This document shows, in pieces, positions 58,363-64,000 of a DNA stretch of 64,000 nucleotides. The stretch spans positions 51,263,341 to 51,327,340 of the forward strand of contig OU342632.1 in assembly GCA_910589415.1 (NCBI GenBank), written 5' to 3'. The stretch's first letter is position 1, and each line of letters opens with the position of its first letter. The DNA comes from Malachius bipustulatus (Eukaryota > Arthropoda > Insecta > Coleoptera > Melyridae). The notes beneath the pieces were generated by a model. That model saw only the letters and a list, made by a program, of their open reading frames with translations, was not told where the DNA came from and ran no database searches. Position numbers and translations under genes: made by a program.

Positions 58363-58758
58363 TTTCGTATTTTGGATTGCTTGCCTAAATGTAATGTTTT
58401 AATAAATCGAATTTAATTTAGAGCAATCTCTTTATTTAGATAATAGTTTGAATTTAATTAAATGTAAGTACCTATTTTTGAATACTGGTGGAAACAGTTG
58501 TAAACCTAGCGTTGAAAGGTAGGTAGGTATTTTATTAAATGTGAAAGAAATGGGAATAAAATCATGGAACGGACTTACATAATAGAATAGAGTAGCTGTT
58601 TACATCACCAGCACCAGCACCAGCCGTCTGGATGTCGACCTTGAATCCCTTGTCTGGTGAGCGTCGACCAACTTACGCTGTAGGTATTTCTGCTATTATG
58701 AAGATCGGATGATTTCACTTTGATTTAATTTGCTGTTTTGTTCAATTATTATTATTAA
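58363..58758 (-). other. BEL/Pao leader
   Basis: Untranslated leader between primer-binding site and the polyprotein ATG. It includes a short ACCAGC/CACCAG triplet-like repeat at about 58608-58625. Confidence 0.75.
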
Positions 58759-58775
58759 TATGACTCGAAGGACCA
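58759..58775 (-). other. BEL/Pao primer-binding site
   Basis: On the minus strand TGGTCCTTCGAGTCATA starts immediately after the LTR (…CTACA). It begins TGG as required for pairing with a tRNA CCA end. Primer tRNA not assigned. Confidence 0.65.
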
Positions 58776-59118
58776 TGTAGAAAAATTGGGTAACTTTTGT
58801 TCAGTGTATCTTAATCAAGTAATAGTGAGGATTTGTTTATAAAATGATTTATTGATTGAATAATTATCGGAGGATATGCATGATGCCTATTTGCATCCGC
58901 TCTCTCGCGTTTACCTCACAAGAATCTCGAATAGAATCTTTCGCCCTTAGGCGCGACGAAACCACAAGCGTTGGTTCCTTTCCTGGCGCATGCCAATAGA
59001 CATCATGTGCGTACAGTTTAAATACAAAATGAAAATATGTATTAACATTAACAATATTATAAAACAATTAGAATCCAAAGTAATCCAAAGTAATTTTTAT
59101 AATGTACTATTTTAAACA
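58776..59118 (-). repeat. BEL/Pao 5' LTR (intact)
   Basis: 343 bp, TG...CA on either strand. It preserves the uninterrupted ATA site (58996-58998) that the DNA transposon used in the other LTR. Confidence 0.95.
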
Positions 59119-59123
59119 GGTAT

Positions 59124-59481
59124 AACCAGATGAGACCTTCACTATCTTGTAGAGAATGATTTTGTCCATCCGAAATGGAATGTGACAACTTTTTTTAGTA
59201 GTAACGAATTTTGAAAAATCGAATTTTCTGCTCCCGAGAAATTATTAGAAATTTGTGTTTTTTAAAACATCCATCGCGCTCATAAAGCAACGGTTTGAGC
59301 TACGGTAATGAATTTTTCGGCATATACTCAAAAAACAAGAGCGCTTCTAGTGGAACTCAGCAAAATTCGAAAAGTTAAGTACTTTTTGAGATAATTGGCC
59401 GTAAAGTCGGATCAAGTAAAACCGAGCATTGAAAACTTCATCATGCGGGTAGCTATGTGAATTATTGGGAATAGATGTCTA
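59124..59481. other. Spacer right of the BEL/Pao element
   Basis: No gene or paired repeat recognised. Confidence 0.5.
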
Positions 59482-59607
59482 TACAGGGTCCTGCAACAGT
59501 GCGTCCGTCTTTCCTAGCGCCTTTCCCGTGGTGGATAAAAAAAAATGTTTCCTACAAAAAATTATTGGTTTGGAAATCTTCATGCCATAAAATTGTTTTA
59601 CACTATA

Positions 59608-61592
59608 CAGGGTGTCCCATTTTTGAGGTATTCCAACAACAAACATTTTTTTAAATGGAAAGCCCTGTATTTATTCTATTTTTTCGATGTCATTTTTTAC
59701 CGTCTACATTGTTGTCTATTTACTATTTGATTATATTACAGTGTTGCCGACTTACAAATTTTTTCCCAAAATTCTTGTATAAAACAAGCTTAAGTTTAAA
59801 AAATGGTAGCGACCCCGTTTTTCAGAAGGTAAAAATTATTCTTAGCAATAACTTCAGTGCGGTTACTAAGCAACATTGTGAAAATGAGAAATATGAACTT
59901 AGTAAAATAGGGTGTTCAGAAAAAAATGCCAAACTTTGCAAACTTCAAAGTAGTTTAACTATTTTTTTTCAAATGGAATGCCCCTATTTTTATATCACCA
60001 TTCGATAGGCCTTTTTCTTCTCTTCAATTTTATGGTGCATGTTGTATGTCTAAACCCCATAGTTACTGACATGATCAATATTTTCCACAAAAGTTACCAT
60101 TTAATTACATTTCTATGCACCGAAGTAGGCCGCAATGAAGCAAAACAACTGTCAAAATGTAAGTATCCAAGTGTCAGTGTGAATTGAATTCTCTAAATTA
60201 ATTGAATTTTCTCAAACTGAAACTTGAAACGTTAAACACTTAAAAATAACTTCCGCTGTAAAAAACTGTAAGAAAACTAGAAAGCTAAAAACCGTTCTGC
60301 TGTTATCAGTGGCTGTTCCGTGGATGTCTGAGATTGAAATTTGCTGCAAAAGTCTCTCCGTTTCGTGGTATAAGTAGACTGCAAATTTTCATCATGAATT
60401 TCGAAAAAAACGAACTAGTAGATTTATGGTTTCTGTATTAGGCGAGGCTGATCAAAATTGTTTATTGGCGAAAAGGATTTACGCGATACGTTATCCAGAA
60501 AGAAGACATTTTGCAAAATGTTTTACCCGGACTATTAGTTAACGTGCCTCAACATAAATAAGAAACAGAATGTGGTATCAACAAGACGGGGCACCAGCGC
60601 ATTTTTCGCGAAACGTCAGGGTATATCTTGATGATATTTTCCCCAACCAGTGGATTGGTAGGAATGGACCTATCAGATGGCCTGTTAGATCTCCGGATCT
60701 GACAAAAATGGATTTTTTCTTGTGGGGATACGTGAAGGGAATTGTTTTTAACGAACCGCCGACGACACTAATCAATATGCAACAAAGAATTGTTGAAGCT
60801 TTTGCAAGCATTTCACCTGAAATGCTAGGGAGCGTGCAAAGGTCTTTTCAGCAGAGATTTGATTTGTGCCTGAATGAAAATGGGAGACATTTAGAACATT
60901 TATTATAATAGTTTTTCATTTGTATGTTTAATTTTGTTACATTTGCATGTTTTGAATGAAATAATTAATCTTTTTTACATATGGATTATCGGTTTTTATT
61001 CCTAACTTCATTAGATGTCACTTTGACACTTGGATACTTACATTTTGACAGTAGTTTTGCTTCATTGCGGCCTACTTCGGTGCATAGAAATGTAATTAAA
61101 TGGTAACTTTTGTGGAAAATATTGATCATGTCAGTAACTATGGGGTTTAGACATACAACATGCACCATAAAATTGAAGAGAAGAAAAAGGCCTATCGAAT
61201 GGTGATATAAAAATAGGGGCATTCCATTTGAAAAAAAATAGTTAAACTACTTTGAAGTTTGCAAAGTTTGGCATTTTTTTCTGAACACCCTATTTTACTA
61301 AGTTCATATTTCTCAGTATCAAAATGTTGCTTAGTAACCGCACTGAAGTTATTGCTAAGAATAATTTTTACCTTCTGAAAAACGGAGTCGCTACCATTTT
61401 TTAAACTTCAGCTTGTTTTATACAAGAATTTTGGGAAAAAATTTGTAAGTCGGCAACACTGTAATATAATCAAATAGTAAATAGACAACAATGTAGATGG
61501 TAAAAAATGACATCGAAAAAATAGAATAAATACAGGGCTTTCCATTTAAAAAAATGTTTGTTGTTGGAATACCTCAAAAATGGGACACCCTG
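59608..61592 (+). mobile_element. Mariner-type deletion derivative with ~570-bp inverted repeats
   Basis: TA-flanked tips CAGGGTGTCCCATTTTTGAG and complement. The arms pair from the tips to about 60175 and 61014 (through TTTTTCCCAAAATTCTTGTA, ACTTGGATACTTACATTTTG), with small differences. The middle 0.8 kb holds a plus-strand transposase remnant. Non-autonomous because the transposase lacks its centre. Confidence 0.8.
60390..60908 (+). pseudogene. Mariner-type transposase remnant (DD41D spacing)
   Basis: From about 60393 the plus strand reads MNFEKNELVDLW, then in a shifted frame GEADQNCLLAKRIYAIRYPE, which is the N-terminal helix-turn-helix region. An internal deletion then joins it to MWYQQDGAPAHFSRNVRVYL, RWPVRSPDLTKMDFFLWGYV and a C-terminal tail ending HLEHLL at 60908. 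The second catalytic Asp (QQDGAPAH) and third (KMDFF) are 42 positions apart, that is 41 residues between them, as in the DD41D (rosa-like) mariner group. The first Asp lies in the deleted part. No activity is expected. Confidence 0.75.
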
Positions 61593-61718
61593 TATAGTGT
61601 AAAACAATTTTATGGCATGAAGATTTCCAAACCAATAATTTTTTGTAGGAAACATTTTTTTTTATCCACCACGGGAAAGGCGCTAGGGAAGACGGACGCA
61701 CTGTTGCAGGACCCTGTA

Positions 61719-62338
61719 TGTACGGACTTGAACGAAGAAAACATTATAGAAAAGTTTTTAAAAAAAGATTCAGCGAGTTAGGTCTCATAGTTTCCGAGAA
61801 ACCGATTTTTTATTTTACCGTGAATTTGCGCTCGGTCGCTCCGAGTTACTATATTTGCGTATAAACTAATGCGAAGTCTAGGTTTTGATCACGGTGTAAG
61901 ATAACTATATATATATCTTACACCGTGGTTTTGATGCTTCCGCACTGCACACTGGAATAGCGATCGAGTTCTTCCGTAGGTATGTCTAAGGAAAAATCCA
62001 CACTGATCTAAAAAATGAACGCACCGAAACTATTTTTGTTCAATGAAATATAGAAACATTTTTGCTTAAGTTCGCAATCTTTGAATTTGGTGATAAACGA
62101 AAGTTAACAAGCACGCAAGATATCTTTGTACGCAAATCGTTTTTCATTTTACATCGTATCTTGACTTTTAGTAATGAGTAAAAAAATCTTTTTTGTTTTT
62201 TAGGGATTTCCTCATGGTGTGTTGATTTCTAGAAATTCTTGGAGCAGTGAATATTATTATTCGAATATAAGAAATCTAATAATTTTTTGTTTTACAATGT
62301 CGGCAAGTGGTTGTAGGCATATTACCTATACAGTACTA
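61719..62338. other. Spacer with a perfect hairpin
   Basis: CACGGTGTAAGATA and TATCTTACACCGTG at 61890-61927 form a perfect 14-bp stem around a (TA)n loop. Otherwise no gene or repeat recognised. Confidence 0.55.
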
Positions 62339-62340
62339 TA

Positions 62341-62669
62341 CAGGGTGTTGATTTTCAAAGCGGGCCATAGGGGATTAGCATTGCGAAAGTGGTTTTTGAG
62401 GATTCCTGCTCGCCGTTTAAACTGACAGAAATGGTTTTGGTATCAAAATGAAGCTGAAATTATTGCGCATAACGCTTGACATCAGAAATTAATTTAATTT
62501 CACGTTGTTTTCTAAAATTCTTCAGTAAAAATTCAAGTAATTGTTAATGTTTAATCACAAAATAGCATACCTTGTCTAAACAATAATGACGTTTCTACGT
62601 TTCGCAATGCTTCGAAACCACTTTCGCAATGCTAATCCCCTATGGCCCGCTTTGAAAATCAACACCCTG
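62341..62669. mobile_element. 329-bp MITE, CAGGGTGTTGATTTTC tips
   Basis: TA-flanked. The terminal inverted repeats are perfect for about 55 bp (through GGGCCATAGGGGATTAGC and GCGAAAGTGGTTT). Non-coding core. Confidence 0.9.
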
Positions 62670-62737
62670 TATACAAATAAAGATCATTTGTTTATATTTT
62701 TATTGAAAATTAGGTAGGTAGGTAAGTACCTGCTATA

Positions 62738-64000
62738 CAGGGTGTTAAGTACCAACTAGTACAAAATAAAGGAGGTGATTCTACGACTTATTCTAAGAAA
62801 CTAAGGAGAAAAATTCCTATTAACATGGGTCCACAAAAGCACCTTTTTCGAGATACACCCTGTTCAAAAAAATTATTTTTTCTTACTTTTTCTCAAGAAT
62901 CTCAAGAATCGTTTGAGCTACACAGGCTCCAGCTTTTGTACAGATTATTACATTAATAATAGCTACTTTTAAGTGTTTTTTACACAAAGAATACTCTTGG
63001 TTAAATATAAGCCACCGTTCTCGAGAAAAACGGCATTTTATGATCATAAAAACGCACAAAATTCAACATAAACAAAAAATTTATTTTCAAAACTTCCCAT
63101 ACCGTAACATGTACAAATTCAAATGTGCACCTATTTTTCTTGTGCTTGTAGCCAGATTTTTTCCATCTTCGTCTAGAACAGCTTCTTATTCCACCTGAAC
63201 ATGAAGAGATTTTGGCCGTTGACACGTACGATTGAACTTCTATTTTTTAACTTTAATTTTTTGTATAATTATTGTAATATTATAATTCTTAAATTATTAC
63301 TGTCGTCCGAAAATTTTGGCAACAATAATGTTAAAAGTACGATAACGGCAATCTACCACTTTTTTCGTCTTTTATCGCACCTGTACTTATTTTTTTCAAG
63401 CGAATGCCAAAATTTTCCGACGACTGTAATAATTTAAGTATGTATTATAATATAAATAAAAAATTAAAGTTAAAAAAAGTTCAATCGTAGGTTTCTTGGT
63501 AGATATGAACGGCCAAATGCTCTTCATGTTCAGGTGGAAGAAGCTGTTCTAGACGAAGTTTAAATTAATGTTGCTACTAGCACAAGAAAAATGGGTGCAA
63601 ATTTGAATTTGTGCCATGTTACAGTATGAAAAATTATGAAAATAAATTTTTTGTTCATGTTGAGTTTTGTACGTTTTTGATCATAAAATGACGTTTTATG
63701 ACGTTTTATGACTCGAGAACGGTGGCTTCTACAGCATTTGATCAGGAGTACTTTTTTGTGTAGAAAACATTGGCTCTGTGAAATTTGCTCTCAAAATGTC
63801 AATTTTTCCAGTGCCGTAAAAGTTAATGGGGTGAAACCCTTACCAAACCCTAAAATCTCTACCACTGGCATATCTTAGAACATTAGTTTCAAAGTAGCCT
63901 TCAAAGTAGCTATTATTAATGTGAAAATTTGTACAAAAGCTGGAGCCTGTAGCTCTAACGGTTCTTGAGATATCGCAAAAAAAGTAAGAAAAAACAATTT
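62738..64000. mobile_element. Large inverted repeat running off the window
   Basis: Starts CAGGGTGTTAAGTACC after TA. The left arm (about 62865-63300) pairs with 63425-64000; shared words include AGCTACTTTT/AGTAGCT, GGCTCCAGCTTTTGTAC and GCCACCGTTCTCGAG in opposite orientation. The window ends inside the right arm, which corresponds to about 62870 on the left, so about 130 bp more is expected. Confidence 0.75.
63293..63434. repeat. Palindromic centre of the terminal inverted repeat
   Basis: TTACTGTCGTCCGAAAATTT and its near-complement AAATTTTCCGACGACTGTAA face each other around about 90 bp, inside arms that also pair outward through AACTTTAATTTTT and ATTGAAC. It could be a separate MITE inserted at the centre. 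Confidence 0.6.

Larger units (their letters stand above)
34608..59118 (-). mobile_element. BEL/Pao LTR retrotransposon, host of the nest
   Basis: On the minus strand: 5' LTR 58776-59118, leader, a single polyprotein frame 58362-53176, then the 3' LTR, now split into 53127-53005 and 34830-34608. GGTAT flanks both outer ends (34603-34607; 59119-59123). Both LTRs are TG...CA and appear identical over all 343 bp, so the insertion is recent and older than the DNA transposon now inside its 3' LTR. Without the nested DNA it would be about 6.3 kb. Confidence 0.93.
59484..61716. mobile_element. Palindromic MITE carrying a mariner derivative at its centre
   Basis: TA-flanked ends CAGGGTCCTGCAACAG and CTGTTGCAGGACCCTG. 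The outer arms of about 122 bp (to 59605 and from 61595) differ at one base that I see. At 59606 and 61594 they meet a second pair of CAGGGTG tips. Removing the inner element and one TA leaves TTTTACACTA-TA-TAGTGTAAAA, a perfect palindrome, so the inner element appears to have inserted at the exact centre. Confidence 0.75.

Noticed and set aside
1..64000. A host protein gene, tRNA or defence-type operon
   Set aside because: Every frame of convincing length or motif content belongs to a mobile element; remaining frames are short, overlap on opposite strands or follow repeats. I did not see a tRNA cloverleaf, but a covariance search could still find one.

Overview
This window looks like a repeat-dense piece of an insect (or at least arthropod) nuclear genome. 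It is AT-rich and holds LINEs, an R2-clade element, BEL/Pao and Ty3/Gypsy LTR retrotransposons, Tc1/mariner-type transposons and many small TA-flanked inverted-repeat elements. I found no host gene, rRNA, tRNA, CRISPR array or bacterial-type operon. Everything here was read by eye. Boundaries resting on target-site duplications (TSDs), terminal repeats or preserved empty sites are firm. Family names for degenerate copies are inference.

Layout. 0.1-3.1 kb: degenerate minus-strand LINE. 3.5-5.1 kb: an inverted-repeat element and a solo-LTR-like block. 6.1-10.9 kb: four palindromic or foldback elements in AT-rich DNA. 10.9-15.3 kb: a decayed minus-strand R2-like element broken by a plus-strand LINE fragment (itself broken by a 443-bp LTR-like insertion) and by a 704-bp inverted-repeat element. 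15.9-20.2 kb: relics of a mariner transposase and a LINE tail, an 18-C tract and diverged tandem repeats. 20.74-30.24 kb: a 9.5-kb foldback element whose arms each carry an array of 20-bp palindromic units (18 and 20 units); inside are a Tc1/mariner-like element and a small inverted-repeat element split by a LINE. 30.4-33.9 kb: an inverted-repeat element split by a nearly intact R2-clade retrotransposon.

34.6-59.1 kb is a three-level nest. A BEL/Pao element (343-bp LTRs, GGTAT TSD, uninterrupted 1728-codon polyprotein on the minus strand) has one LTR split by a DNA transposon with ~850-bp inverted repeats (ATA TSD, possibly Academ-like). One arm of that transposon is split by a 14.5-kb Gypsy element (2729-bp LTRs, ATCG TSD, uninterrupted 1644-codon gag-pol). 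Both empty sites survive in the window, in the other LTR and in the other arm, so the order of events can be read directly. 59.5-61.7 kb: a mariner-type deletion derivative with very long inverted repeats, apparently inserted at the centre of a palindromic element. 62.3-64 kb: further inverted-repeat elements, the last running off the window end.

The coding capacity is all transposition machinery: polyproteins with protease, reverse transcriptase, RNase H and integrase; R2-type reverse transcriptase plus restriction-like endonuclease; and broken DDE transposases. The BEL/Pao and Gypsy elements have intact frames and almost identical LTRs, so they look young. The rest are relics or non-autonomous derivatives.
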